DNA of 64,000 nt from Erythrophleum ivorense (taxonomy: Eukaryota > Streptophyta > Magnoliopsida > Fabales > Fabaceae), in contig JAIUCV010000089.1 of the NCBI GenBank assembly GCA_026724425.1, forward strand, positions 2,170,001 to 2,234,000. The letters are read 5' to 3'. Every line of letters starts with the position of its first letter. Position 1 is the first letter of the stretch. The notes beneath the pieces are model-generated. The model worked only from the letters and a program-made list of their open reading frames with translations. It searched no databases and had not been told where the DNA came from. Shown one piece after another: positions 1 to 12,002 of the stretch. The translations under genes were made by a program, and so were the position numbers.

Positions 1-1299
1 AACTACCACCAAAGTCTAAGACACATACTCTCAGCATGTCCTCCAAAATTTGTATCGTTCTCTTTGATTGCCCATCAATTTGAGGATGAAAAGTAGTACT
101 GAGGTTTACTCTCGTACCCAAAGTCTCTTGAAAAGCCTTCCAAAAACGATAGGTAAATTAAGGGCCTCTATCAGAAATTATAGATACAGGTACTCCATGT
201 AATCTCACTATCTCACTTAGGTAGAGTTGTGCATACTTAGCCACACCATAAGTAGTCTTAACAGAAAGAAAATGTGCTTGCCTTAGTTAATCTATCTACA
301 ATCACCCAAATAGAATCATACCCCCTTTGGGTACGGGGTACGCCCGTCACGAAATCCATAGTGATTCTTTCCCACTTCCATTCAGGTATTTCTAATCGCT
401 GATGCAACCCCGCTAGTTTTTTATGCTCTGCTTTCACTTGTTGACACACTAGGCAACAAGAAACAAAGTCAGCTACATCCCCCTTTATACCTTCCCACCA
501 ATAAGATTGTTTCAAATCTTAGTACATTTTTGTCGATCCCGGATGGATGGTATATGCCGAATGATGAGCCTCATCCAGAATTTCTCTTTTTATATCCCCC
601 ATGTTGGGCACACATAATCGGTTTCCAACTTTAAGTACCCTTTCTGAGTCTAACACATTTTCTCTTCTTGCCAGTTCTTACTCCTTCTATCACTCTGTTC
701 AGTTTGGGATCTAATTTTTGAGCCCCTTTTGCCCTTTCAATAAGGGATGAACAAACTTGCATGTGAGCCAAGAATGCTCTAGATTTAGCAATTTCAAACC
801 TCGTTCCTTCTCTCTCTAAATTATGAACTTCTTTCACTAATGGCCTCCTATCTCTTGCAATGTGAGCTAAACTGCCCATTGATTTCTTACTTAAGGCATC
901 TGCTACTACATTGGCCTTCTCAAGATGATAAAGAATAGTGCAGTCATAGTCCTTGAGTAACTCCATCTACCTGCGTTGTCTAAGGTTGAGATCATTTTGC
1001 TGAAAGATGTACTTAAAACTTTTATAATTAGTATAGATCTCGCAGGTCTCACCGTAAAGGTAATGTCACCACAGTTTAAGGGTGAATACCACCGCTACCA
1101 TTTTCAAATCGTGAATAGGGTAATTCTGCTCATGTCTCTTGAGTTGCCTAGAAGCATAGGCTATCACTCGTCCATGTTGCATAAGAACACTTCCCAGCCC
1201 TACTCTTGAGGCATCACAATACATAGCATAACCTCCTGCCCCCGATGGTAATGTTAAGACTGGGGCGGAAATCAAACACTGCTTCAACCTTTGGAAGCT

Positions 1300-2712
1300 T
1301 TATTCACAAGTGTCCGACCATTGAAATTTAACTTTCTTTTGCGTCAATCTAGTCAAAAGGGTAGTTATTTTTAAGAAATCTTTTACAAAGCGGCGATAGT
1401 ATCCAGCTAACCCCAAAAAGCTGCGAATCTCCGTAATTGTGGTAGGTGTAAGCCACTTTTAGATGGCTTCTACCTTACTTGGATCCATTTGGATACCATC
1501 TCTCGAAATGACATGGCCCAAGAATGCCACTCGATCTAACCAGAATTCACACTTAGAAAACTTTACGTATAATTGCTTCTCTTTTAACCATTGTAACACT
1601 AAGCGTAAATGTTGTTCATGCTCTTCCTGGCTCTTTGAATAAACTAAGATATCATCAATGAATATTATGACGAATCTATCTAAAAATGGTCTAAATATCC
1701 GATTCATCAAATCCATAAATACCGCCGACGCATTAGTTAACCTGAAGGACATTACTAAGAACTCATAATGTCCATAACGGGTTCTAAAAGCTATCTTGGG
1801 TATATCTTCCTTCTTTATCTTTAATTGGTGGTACCCATAATGCAAATCTATCTTGGAAAAGCATTGCGCACCTTGCAATTGATCAAAAAGGTCGTCAATA
1901 CGAGCTAATGGATACTTATTGCGAATTGTAACTTTATTAAGTTGCCTGTAATCAATACATAATCGAAAGGACCCATCCTTTTTCTTTACAAAAAATACTA
2001 GAGCACCCCAAGGAGAGATGCTCGGACGGATAAAACCCTTATCCAACAAATCCTGCAATTGAGCCTTCAACTCCTTCAACTCCAACTGTGCCATGTGATA
2101 AGGAGGTATAGAAATTGGTTGCGTGCCTGCAACCACATCAATATGAAATTCAATCTCTCTATCCGATGGAAATCCAGGTAACTCTTCTGGGAACACATCC
2201 CCAAACTCCCTAACCACCGGAACTTGTTGCGGGTTTACCGTTTGTGTATTCACTTCCTTAACTACAGTCAAATATCCCTGGTACCCTCTTCTTAGCAACT
2301 TATGTGCCCTTAATGATGAAATAAGATTAGTTGGTACATCCTTAGGATCACCCTGTATCAGAAAGGGCAACTCCCTTGGAATGTGAAATCTTACCACCTT
2401 TGAATAACAATCTAGTGTGGCGTGACAAGAAGCCAACCAATCAATTCCCAAAATCATATCAAAATCAGTCATATCGAGTATCGCCAAGTCCGTTAAGGTT
2501 TCCTTACCCTCGATAAGAACCTCACAAGATCAGCACATATAGTCCACTGACACCGATTCACCAATCGGAGTCATAACCATAAAGGAATCATCTAATTTAA
2601 CTAGAACCCTACCAACCCGTTTAGCAAAATAAGGAGATATATACGAATGAGTAGAACCAGGGTCAAATAACACACGAGCCTCGTGAGAATAGACTCGAAG
2701 GGTACCTGTCAC
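1300..2712 (-). pseudogene. protease and reverse transcriptase region
   Basis: At 2712-2530 is an aspartic protease with its catalytic triplet changed to DPG. A TGA stop separates it from 2487-1459, a clear reverse transcriptase. That segment shows the GIDWL protease/RT linker block, the fingers region with PPYHMAQLELKELKAQL, the DLHYGYHQ block, and the palm motif FIDDILVYS. The protein ends at a stop near 1460, and the thumb/RNase H join (FLGLAGYYRRFV) is readable beyond it in the same frame. Homology to Ty3 RT is certain; activity is ruled out by the stops. Confidence 0.85.
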
Positions 2713-3251
2713 TACTGCATTAGAAGCCTGTGCATTCTATCTTGTCAAGGCAAACACCTGAGTCTGCCCTTTCCCCACAGAGGCTGGCCCCCTGTTTCCT
2801 GTACCTTTCCCTACACCACCTTTACTTGGTTGGGTGGGAACCGACTGGATCGGGGTAATTGCTATAGGAGCTGTTTGGCGAGAGGTAGAGACTGATCCAT
2901 GACTAGACTTGTGTTGCTGGAGTAGGCAATTCTTCTTTAAATGTCCTACCTGGCCACAAAGATAACAAGCTCTAGTTGCCTTATAGCATTGCCCAGAGTG
3001 AAGCTTCCCACAAGTAGGACAACGATTGAGATCACGCTCCATTTGGATTGGACCATACTGAACATGAGGTCCCATGACACTCTGGCTTGATCGCTGACTA
3101 GCTACACTATTCGAAGACTGCACCGGTTTCTTTGAGACTAAAGTTAATGTCTGGCCATGCTTTTGAAGTCTTGATCCGCTCGTCAAGTACCTTACACCTT
3201 AGTGTTTACTCTTAATCTTTTTCCCTTTCTTCATAAAGAGAGCATTGTCTT

Positions 3252-4190
3252 TTATCCCTCGCAACTCAATCTTTCTTGCACAATTAACTGCCACAGCATA
3301 GGAGGAAACTGCTCAACCTGAGCCGCTACTGCATTAAATAGCGGGCGCAACAATCCATCCACAAATCTCTCAATCCGATCTATTTTTGTGGAAACCAAAT
3401 GAGGTGCATAATGTGAGAGCTGTGTATATTGGATATCATATTCAGAGACGCTCATGCCTGGGACTTGCCTCAAGGTCTCGAACTATTGACGCCTTGCATC
3501 TCTGGTACTATTAGGTAATAATCTGGCCATAAAAGCTTTTCTAAACTCCTTCCAAGTCATCGGAGGTAATCCTGTAGGTCTCCTTTGAAATAAGGTCTCA
3601 CACCAGGTATAAGCCATATCCTGCATTTGATAGGTGGCTAATTCTATATTTTCTTCACCCGAGCATTTAAAAGCTCGGCACGCCTTCTCAACACCATCCA
3701 TAAAGAGTTGGGGATCCTCTCAGCTATCAGACTCAGAAAATACTGGCGGTTTCAACTTCAAGAATCTTGATATCAAGTCGTCAGTATTCCTCCTTTCATT
3801 CTGTATCGGCTGTGTCACTGGAGTAGGCTGAACCTGTGCTTGAGCTTGCGGAGTTACAACACTTACTAATTGATCAATCCTAGCTCCCTGTGCTTGCACT
3901 ACATTTGCTAACGCCTCCACCATCCCTTGTAGTCTAGCCACCAAGGCATCCAATGATCCTGATTGCGATTGAGGGGGTATAGATCTCCCTACTGTTATAT
4001 TCTCAGTCGAGGGTGGGGCGGCCCTGCCTTGCCCACTACGCCCTCCACGTCTACCTCGACCTCTACTAGCTCCTCTACCACAATCCCTAAGGGCTGGAAT
4101 CACCGGTGGAGCAGGAGCCTCAACAGAAGACTCATCTGCATTTTCTTCTACAACTGCTCCTACAGTTGCACTAGATCCTGTCGGCATCAT
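3252..4190 (-). pseudogene. gag capsid region
   Basis: The N-terminal part of the polyprotein begins with a low-complexity segment rich in Ala, Arg, Gly and Gln (4190-3800). A retrotransposon gag core follows, with the pattern TWKEFRKAF, LRQVPGMSVSEY and FVDGL typical of plant Ty3/gypsy gag. Two in-frame stops, near 3718 and 3481, split it. No function is expected today; the ancestral product would package element RNA into virus-like particles. Confidence 0.75.
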
Positions 4191-4421
4191 TGCTCTATAA
4201 AAACAAAGACATAAGTTTAGAATAAAATAAAAAAAAACTAATCATTCATAGACATACATATTCATAAACACCCATGCTTCCCACGGTATTACACACAAGG
4301 AAGGAGCCCTTAACACCCTATAAGGCCTCTAATGATATCTTAGTTATAATTATGTCCGGGTTCATAAAGATAACTAAGGTGTCATTAAGGAGCACTTATT
4401 TCACAGGACACAGGAACTTAC

Positions 4422-4434
4422 GCTCTGATACTAC
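4422..4434 (-). promoter_or_regulatory. primer-binding site (initiator tRNA-Met type)
   Basis: On the minus strand this reads TAGTATCAGAGC, one mismatch from TGGTATCAGAGC, the complement of the 3' end of plant initiator tRNA-Met. It lies directly between the LTR edge at 4437 and gag, where a retrotransposon PBS should be. It would prime minus-strand DNA synthesis. Confidence 0.75.
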
Positions 4435-4436
4435 TT

Positions 4437-6667
4437 TGTCACACCCCACTCCCCAAGAGAAGGGGTGACCAACACGGGAAACCCATACGGAGTTCTTAGC
4501 TACCGCTTAATTGATTTCTCCATATTAGTGAATAATCTTTGAGAGGTCCTATATCGAATAACTGTACATTAAGTGTAACCCTGCCTCATTGGATATATAT
4601 ATAACTTCTTTTCTTTTGTGCATTAGCTTTTTATAAAAATTTCGGCAGAGTATCCCTTGTAAATAGGACATCCTAAATTTCTACAAACAGCCAGAATTCA
4701 ACATAAACAACAACGGAGAGCTCCGCTCTCCTCAACCAGTCATCTAAAACATCAAGGGACCAAAATGGGGAAGGGGGAAACAAAACCTATAACCATTGGT
4801 CCTACTTTTGAAATATTTTGCGATACACATTTCTATCAATTATAACAGACAACAGCACCACAAAAGAATAACAAGCCCCTAACTCCAAAAAGGAGGCTTA
4901 CCGTCACTACGCCTTAGAACTTACAATGAGGGAGGCGGATCAGATCCTGTGATGCTATCTGAAAAAAAAAATTAAAATTAAAGGAGTGGGACAACTCAGT
5001 GAGCAAATAACAGAATTTCTCATTTAAATCAAAGGTTGTAACTTAAAATGTTAAAAATATATGCGTTGACCGTCAGACTCTACTAGTTAGCAGATCCTCG
5101 ACCTATGGCATGCAAGACTACCAATCAAGGCCCTAAGTCTCACGGTACAATAACCTAAGGAAGGTTTTTCATAAGGTCAAGTAAGGTAGCGGGTACACCT
5201 CATTGCCAGCTCCTTTCCCCCTATTTCACTTGGGAGGCTACGCCTAACGAGCAGCTCCTTCTCTACCCTTCGTACTTACATGTCATAACTTATATTTTCT
5301 AGGGGAGGCTACACCTCTTTGGCAGCTCGTTACCCGTTCTTTTCGGGTGGCTACTCTTAATGGGTAGCTCCTTCTCCACCCATAACCCTTCAAAACACAT
5401 GGCCAAGTTCCCTCAAGGACTATAGCATGCACTTAAAGATAAGACACACACAAATCCATAATTCGCATTCATACACGCATATGTATATATCTATATATAT
5501 ATATATATATATCATTAACCAAACTTTATTATAGTTATTGTTATTGCTATTTTATGTAAGGAATTTAAATTATAGGGGACAAAATTAGCTCAAACAGCAA
5601 TTAAATAAATCAAAAGAATATGAATGCATAATTCCATAATTATAAATAAGTAACCAAGTAAAACCCATTAACGAGAAAATAAATAAAAATGTCTTCTCCC
5701 AACAATTCCTCCCTCGAAACAATTCATAAAAAAAAACAACACATAAGTATATATATATGTGTGTATATATTACGACATATTATCCCACATGGAATGATTT
5801 GGAACAAGGTACCGATGTCACAATTAATGGTAGTAATAAGTGCTTCAAAAATCTATTATTTACTCACAGACGGTGCCCCAAACTAGCACGCTGTTTGTTC
5901 CTCCTTGAAAGGTTAGCTTCCTCCACCGCCAATGCTCATAGAACTTCCTGATACATCCAAACTTACCCAAATCACTACATAGATCACCATGGTCATTCAT
6001 TCATTTTTTGTTTAATCATATAATTCCATAATAGCTATCAACACACCCTATTCATTCTCTGAACCCTACTCACACGCCACAGCCACTCTTAACTTAAATC
6101 CTTCCATTAAAATCCTATTTCCTCCTTTAAGCTCATATATCATTTTAAGGGAGCAGTAAATTCAAGGATTATGCATACCCCATATGGTTAGATAACCCAA
6201 AAAAGAATAAAATCCTCTTCCTTAGCTCTCTATCGGCTAGCCAAGCTAAGAGGGAGGATCTCACTGTCCTTCTCCTTCCTTAGAGCAGGGATAGGTCGAC
6301 GATGGAGGGAATAGGCAAGAGCAATGGGTTAAAGAAGGACACAGTGACTAAAAATGGAGGAGAGGCGTACAGAAAATGGGGGGTAGCTCACCTAACTGAC
6401 GGCACAGCTGGCTCCCTCCCTCGTGTCATTGAGCTCGATCTGGCAGCAGGGAAGACCTGGGAGCAGCTATGCAACGCCGATGGTGACACTCCAGTGGGCA
6501 AAGGACGACGCCAGCTCGAGGAAAGCTTCACACGCGCAAAGGAAGAAAGTGAACAGTAACAGAAGGGAAAGGCAACGGGAAGAGGGGAAGCTTCAGGGAA
6601 AAAAAATAAGATATATTCTTATATTAATAAAAGCTCTCTCATGTTGCCCTTTTTTTTTGTCTTCACA
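4437..6667 (-). repeat. putative 5' LTR of the Ty3/gypsy element
   Basis: The inner edge is well supported: TGTCACACCCC at 4437 abuts the primer-binding site and is the mirror of the common plant LTR 3' end GGGGTGTGACA. The outer edge is a guess at ...TTCACA (6667), just before the foldback element. The partner LTR is outside the window, so length cannot be confirmed. The interval holds a (TA)n tract at about 5485-5512, duplicated GGGAGGCTAC/GGCAGCTC stretches at 5200-5380, and a GC-richer block at 6240-6600. On the minus strand an AT-rich TATA-like stretch lies at about 6605-6630. No protein-coding gene is supported here; the open frames at 6302-6680 are treated as chance. Confidence 0.5.
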
Positions 6668-6670
6668 GTG

Positions 6671-8826
6671 GAATATGTGATTCCGCGTTCTAAAAAAGTT
6701 TTAAAAATATTTTTTTTTATTGGGAGTCAATGTCTATTGACCCCCGGTCACATCACTGACCTTTGGGTCAGTGACATTTCAACTGACCCACGGGTCGATT
6801 TGACCCGTGGGTCATTTTTTAAAATTTTTTTAAAATTAATATTTTAATTAATTTACTAAAAATATATAAAGTAATAAAAAATAAAAATTTTAAAAATATA
6901 AATTTATTGTAATGAATATTGTTTAATTTATGTATTATTTAAATTTATATTATTTTTTGTATATTAAAAAATATAATATTTTTAAATTTCTTTATAATTT
7001 TATTAATTCTGTAAGTGTTAAAAGTTTATATTTTGAGAAAATTTAATTAATTTTATTGAAATTTGCAAAAGGTGAAATATAAATAATAATAAAAAGTAAA
7101 CAAGAATTTAAATAAATTAATAAAAGTATTTCTAAAATTACATTTATATGAGATTTTTTAATTGGAAAAAATATTAATATATATATTGAAAAATATAATG
7201 ACTTAATTTGTATATATAATTTGTTTAATTTTATAACTATAAGAAATTTATGTGTTAAAAAATAGTAATTAATTTTATTTAGATTTTGAATAGGTAAAAC
7301 ATAAATAATAATTTTTAAAAAATTTAGAAAAGAATTCTTAAACATATAATAAAAGTATTTGTAAAATCATAATACAATTCATGTTGAAATTTTTGTAAAA
7401 TTTTTTTGCTTATAAAAAAAATTCTCTTATTTATAGTTTGAAGAACATAATGTTTTAATTTGTTTAACTTATTTTGAGAAATATTAATTAATTTTGTTTA
7501 AATTGCAAGAAAAAAATTAATAAAAAAGGAAAAAAATTAGTAAAATAATTTGAAAAACAAAATAGTTATTTATGTATTTATTATTTAAATTTGTATAAAA
7601 TTAGTTTAATGGTGAAGAAAAATTTTTTAGTTTACACCATGATGAATATAATATCTGAGTTTCTTAAATATTGTAATTGTGAAATATTAATGTTTTGAAG
7701 AATATTAAATAATTTTGTCAAAAAAAGTTCAGATAATCATTTTTAAAAGAAATTTGTAAAAGTATTTTTAAACTTATTTATAATATATGTATGGTATATA
7801 TATATATATATAATATTTTTAAAGTTGTAATTATAACAAATAGTAATCAAATTATTTTCGTACATTGAGGAGATATATTTTTTATTGTTAATGTATGAAA
7901 AGAAATTTTTGTAAATGAAATATAACAATTTTAAAAATATAACGCATTGAAATTAAAAAATAATGTTGTAATGTATATATATTCATTATATAGATGTGCA
8001 TTCAAAGGGTCAGTCAAAGTTAACCCTACGTGGGTCAGAACTGACCCATATAGGGTCAGTCAAAAAATTAATTACTACAATTATATACACATCTAAATTT
8101 TTTTTTATAACCAAAAAAATTTTACAAAAATTTCAACAGTAAATGAATTGTATTATGATTTTACAAATACTTTTACTATATATTTAAGAATTCTTTTCTG
8201 AATTTTTAAAAAATTATTATTTATATTTTACCTATTCAAAATCTAAATAAAATTAATTACTATTCTTCAACACATAAATTTTTTATAATTATAAAATTAA
8301 ACAAATTATATATACAAATTAAGTCATTGTATTTTTTAATATATAGATTAATATTTTTCCCTAATTAAAAAATCTCATATAAATTTAATTTTAGAAATAT
8401 TTTTATTAATTTATTTAAATTCTTGTTTACTTTTTATTATTATTTATATTTCATCTTTTACAAATTTCAATAAAATTAATTAAATTTTTTTAAAATATAA
8501 ACTTTTAACACTTACAAAATTAATAAAATTATAAGAAAATTAAAAAATATTATATTTTTAATATACAAAAAATAATATAAATTTAAATAATACATAAATT
8601 AAACAATATTTATTACAATAAATTTATATATTTTTATTTTTTTAATAAATTAATTAAAATATTAATTTAAAAAAAAGACCCACGGGTCAAATCAACCCAT
8701 AGGTCAATTTGACTGACTTGTTGGATTAGTGATTCAAGTGATGTGATCGGGAGTTGGTGGACATTGACCCCAATAAAAAGAAATTATTTTTAAAAAAAAA
8801 TTTTAAAAATTCGAAATCACATATTT
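6671..8826. mobile_element. large foldback (inverted-repeat) element
   Basis: The outer ends are inverted copies: AATATGTGATTCCG at 6672 and its near-perfect reverse complement at 8812-8825. The arms stay alignable for about 750 bases (6671-7420 against 8097-8826), including the GC-rich cluster of TGACCC/GGGTCA words (6735-6820, mirrored at 8680-8770) and the long AT-rich stretch behind it. The loop (about 7420-8097) holds another GGGTCA cluster at 8005-8060. There is no plausible coding frame. No flanking target duplication is evident. It behaves as a non-autonomous foldback DNA element; family assignment is open. A relative lies at 56.08-58.19 kb. Confidence 0.75.
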
Positions 8827-8987
8827 TATGTTTCAAATTATTTTTAAAAAAATATTTAATTTTTAAAAATAATTTATTTATATATATTCAGAATTAGTTT
8901 TTATTGTTATACATTTTTTTTTATTTTTTATATATCTCAATCAAAAAGCCCTCACCTTTGCATTAAATATCAACCCCACACTCCCTC
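8827..8987. other. AT-rich spacer between foldback and next inverted repeat
   Basis: Runs of A and T with no reading frame, then a short mixed-composition segment (8935-8987). Nothing functional is recognised. Confidence 0.5.
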
Positions 8988-9165
8988 GGGTCCGGATTGC
9001 CTCAAGTTGAGGCGTGAAAATGAGGGAGTCATTTTGGAGAATCATAGCCGTCCAAACAATCCAATGTTGCTCTGACTTGCACAACCTTTCGCGTACTAAA
9101 ACGTGGCATTTCAATTCTTTGCCTTCGTTTCTTCATGAATGGCATCTGGAGTGGGTCTTGTGAAG
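8988..9165 (+). repeat. left terminal inverted repeat of outer element
   Basis: Aligns in reverse complement to 16532-16740 with scattered mismatches and a few indels. It contains a small hairpin, GCCTCAAGTTGAGGC, near its outer end. Confidence 0.65.
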
Positions 9166-9173
9166 GTCGTAGC
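9166..9173. repeat. 8-bp target-site duplication of hAT element (left)
   Basis: GTCGTAGC, identical to the copy at 15490-15497. Eight bases is the diagnostic length for hAT transposases. Confidence 0.9.
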
Positions 9174-9183
9174 CAATGTTCTA

Positions 9184-9328
9184 AATTGCGGGCCGCAATA
9201 CAAAATGCGGCCGCAATATAGCGGATGATCAGCCCGCAACTGTAACGAGCATAGACATCACGCTAATGGGCCGCAATGGAACGGTGTTGCAGCCGCAACG
9301 GAATGGTATTGCGGTTCTGTTGCGGTGC
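9184..9328. repeat. left subterminal GCGG/CCGC repeat cluster of hAT
   Basis: A GC-rich island in AT-rich DNA with many GCGG, CCGC and CCGCAA words, including GCGGCCGC. The right-end counterpart is at 15401-15473. Such arrays bind hAT transposase; here this is inferred from position and repetition. Confidence 0.65.
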
Positions 9329-9404
9329 ATCATATAAATCAAGCTCTAAACAGAGCAGCCGACCCTAGATCTACATTTTGCTTTCTCAAACAACAAAAGA
9401 AAAC

Positions 9405-9455
9405 AGAGACTGAGAGAGCTTCAATCTAGCAGAGACTGAGAGAGCTTCAATCTAA
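9405..9455 (+). repeat. 26-bp tandem duplication
   Basis: The unit AGAGACTGAGAGAGCTTCAA plus a short tail occurs twice in a row, in the leader region of the hAT element. Confidence 0.8.
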
Positions 9456-9699
9456 AGAGTAGAGTTCTAAGATGTAAAAGCAATAACCATACCTGAAGGC
9501 TAAACTGAAGCACAGTGATTTAGGAAGTGAATCTAAAGTCTCGAAGCTGCGAAGCAGAGCAAACGGTATGATGCACGCGTGAATCTAAAGAGAGAATCGC
9601 CCAAAGATATGCAGAATATCTTCTTCTTGATCTGCTTCTACTTTGCTATTTTGGGTTTTGGGTCTTTTGCACTGTTAGAGGAAACTGATGCGTTGAATC

Positions 9700-10090
9700 A
9701 AAAGTTTATATATGTGTAACATATATATATATATATATGTATATATATTTCTGATCCACACACACTGCATAATATATATGTATAATATAATATATATATA
9801 TATATATAATCAGAGGTTCAGCCACGCAATACCTTCTGATCTTTCTAATATATATCCATCCACCGCACTGCATAATATATATGTGTGTATATATATATAT
9901 ATATAATCAATGTTTTTGCCACGCTATGCATAATATATATGTATAATATATATATATATATATATATTATACATATATATATGTATGTATAATATATATG
10001 TGTGGTAGAAGCATTGATTATACATATATATATATATATATATATGTATGTATAATCAAAGGTTCTGCCACGCAATGCATAAATTCTGGT
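9700..10090. repeat. AT microsatellites with interspersed core repeat
   Basis: Long (TA)n tracts alternate with copies of a core like GGTTCTGCCACGCAATGCAT at about 9812, 9910 and 10060, and one inverted copy near 10000. It lies between the hAT left end and the transposase start. No gene is supported. Confidence 0.65.
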
Positions 10091-10378
10091 TATATGTAAC
10101 TTCATTTTACTTGGAATTGACCCCTCTTTCCCATAAGGCAGCAGCATCAGTCCTTTTTTTAGGCCCCAAAGTATGTTTTCTTTCCATGGGTTGGAAAACT
10201 ACTTCACCAGCAAGTGTGAGTTCCTTGTCTGAGTCTAGGATTTCCCCGATGGCTTGTGATGCATCCACGTATAACTCTCAAAACTACCTAGTGAATAGGT
10301 TATTAAAGCAAGAACATACATACATATATATGTCTACTCAATGCTAGCTGTCTTACAGATCATTCATGTTTTGCTTTC

Positions 10379-10399
<21 letters not shown>

Positions 10400-10409
<10 letters not shown>

Positions 10410-12002
10410 TATGGGGTCATATACATCCAACATGACAACTTTCAAGTTTTCTTGCGAATTTACTCTCGAAATTAATGATACGCACCATGATTTATAGTGT
10501 TTATGAAAAATTATAATTAAAAATTTTAAATTAAGGATATTTATATTAAATAATTTTAAATTTTAAAATTATTTTAAAAAATATAAAAACTAAAAATTTT
10601 AATCTAAAATCGTAAATTGTAAATTTTTTTTATACAATTCAAATCTTTGATTCATGGGTTCTTTAGAACAATTTTAAAATTTAAACTCCTCTAATATAAA
10701 TATTTTTAATTTAGAGTTTGTAACTATAATTTTCCTTAATATTTATGTGTAGTATGGCAATCTAATAAAATAAACACATATTGGTCAATCAATGAATATT
10801 CTAAAAGGATAAGTCATCAGCATCAACAAAAATAAATGTAAAAATTTTTTAAATTTTTTTATTATAAAATTTTTATAAATTTTGAAAAACAAATAACACA
10901 AAAAATAAAAATGTATATGAGGTTTACTTCCTCTCTTTTCTTTCTAAAAACCTTATAATAAGAAACTTTAGAAGATTCAAATCCTCAAAATAACCACTTC
11001 TCATGAAATGAGTTATCTATTATTTTTCATGGAACAAATTTGAATCATTTATATTTTTGAATAGTCTAAATTTTAAATTATTCTTTTATATTTTTATTTT
11101 GGTATTTTTTAATTAAATAAATTAAGGTACAAGATAAAGATTGGAATAAGCTAAATTAAGGTACAAGATAATATATATTTTTACCATATATTATGTAATT
11201 ATAAATTATATTTTTGAAATATTGTAGCTAATAAGCTAATATATTCATTAGAATTATTAATTATATTTTGGCTTAATTAATCATTTTTCAATCATTTTAT
11301 TGTTTTTTCTATAAATAATATAATATTGTCACAAGTTTGATTTAGAAGAGTAGATAAAGTAAGTTGTTAATACCATATATAAAATAAAATAGATTTAAAA
11401 CTCATGGCTATTACGCTTTGAATATGGATTTAATCATGGATAAAATTTATAATTGATAATCAATCTTTCAAATATAATAAAATTAATTAAAAATATTACA
11501 TGAAATATAAGAGAATTTTATAGTGTTTTGACTATTTTGTATCAATTTATATTCATTTGTATAAGTAAACCATTCATATATAAGTGATTATTGTATACAT
11601 GAAATTATATGTTTTCCATTAATAACTCTTAAGATTTAGAATGGTACTAGCAAAGCATAACTCTTAGATTGGAATTTAGTTTACTAGATTTTGCATATAA
11701 TATCTATTCATACATTAATTTCTTTTAAATCACCTCTTTATATCCAATGTATAGCTAATTCCTCTTCATGTGAAGTTTTAATTTTATCCAACACAACATT
11801 GTTAAATTTACAAGTAATGATAGATTGATTGTAGTGATAGTAATAAAAGAGAATTGAACATGAGATGGGAATCTAGAAAATGAGATACATATATATATAT
11901 ATTCATGATTTGTGAAATTAATTTAAATTGTGCTTTTAGTTTTGCTATATTATATTATATTACTAACTTCATTTGATCACCAGGTACAATAAAATATAAA
12001 CA
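10400..12002. other. AT-rich upstream region of hAT transposase
   Basis: No coding frame of note. It probably holds the promoter, leader and perhaps a leader intron of the transposase; the acceptor-like TTGATCACCAG just before 11984 is compatible with that. Confidence 0.4.

Larger units (their letters stand above)
1..4190 (-). pseudogene. gag-pol polyprotein of the Ty3/gypsy element, multiply broken
   Basis: Fragments of one frame are broken by in-frame stops near 3718, 3481, 3250, 3187, 2736, 2529, 1460, 1295, 1066, 967 and 517, and by single-base frameshifts near 670 and 270. Gag lies at 4190-3252. A CX2CX4HX4C zinc knuckle (CYLCGQVGHLKKNC) is read around 3100-2930, preceded by a shorter Cys/His cluster. 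The protease at 2712-2530 has DPGST where DSG/DTG is expected, so the active-site loop is altered. Reverse transcriptase at 2487-1459 keeps the FIDD catalytic box. RNase H is spread over about 1290-880. The integrase HHCC finger and first catalytic region (TMDFVTG) lie at 515-258 and continue to base 1. Many stops replace Gln, Arg or Trp codons, consistent with deamination of methylated cytosines. Confidence 0.85.
1..6667 (-). mobile_element. Ty3/gypsy LTR retrotransposon, decayed, cut by window edge
   Basis: Read on the minus strand, the order is LTR, primer-binding site, gag with zinc knuckles, protease, reverse transcriptase, RNase H and integrase. This is the Ty3/gypsy (Metaviridae) order, with integrase last. 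The element runs off the window at base 1, so its 3' LTR and target duplication cannot be seen. The conserved stretch after the protease and the large putative LTR suggest a Tekay/Del-like chromovirus lineage, but the chromodomain position lies outside the window, so this is inference. The upper boundary near 6667 is where the LTR seems to end just before the foldback element; the LTR could instead be interrupted by that foldback. The coding region carries about a dozen stops or frameshifts and cannot be functional. Confidence 0.85.

Noticed and set aside
6302..6680. Two overlapping open frames of 85 codons in the LTR region
   Set aside because: They overlap each other in different frames, have no recognisable motif and lie in the putative LTR; treated as chance.
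7043..7345. 100-codon frame, and a similar one at 57618-57914
   Set aside because: Both come from the AT-rich arm of the foldback family; Asn/Ile/Phe-rich and on non-coding repeats.
9712..10347. Frames rich in Ile and Tyr
   Set aside because: Translations of (TA)n microsatellites.
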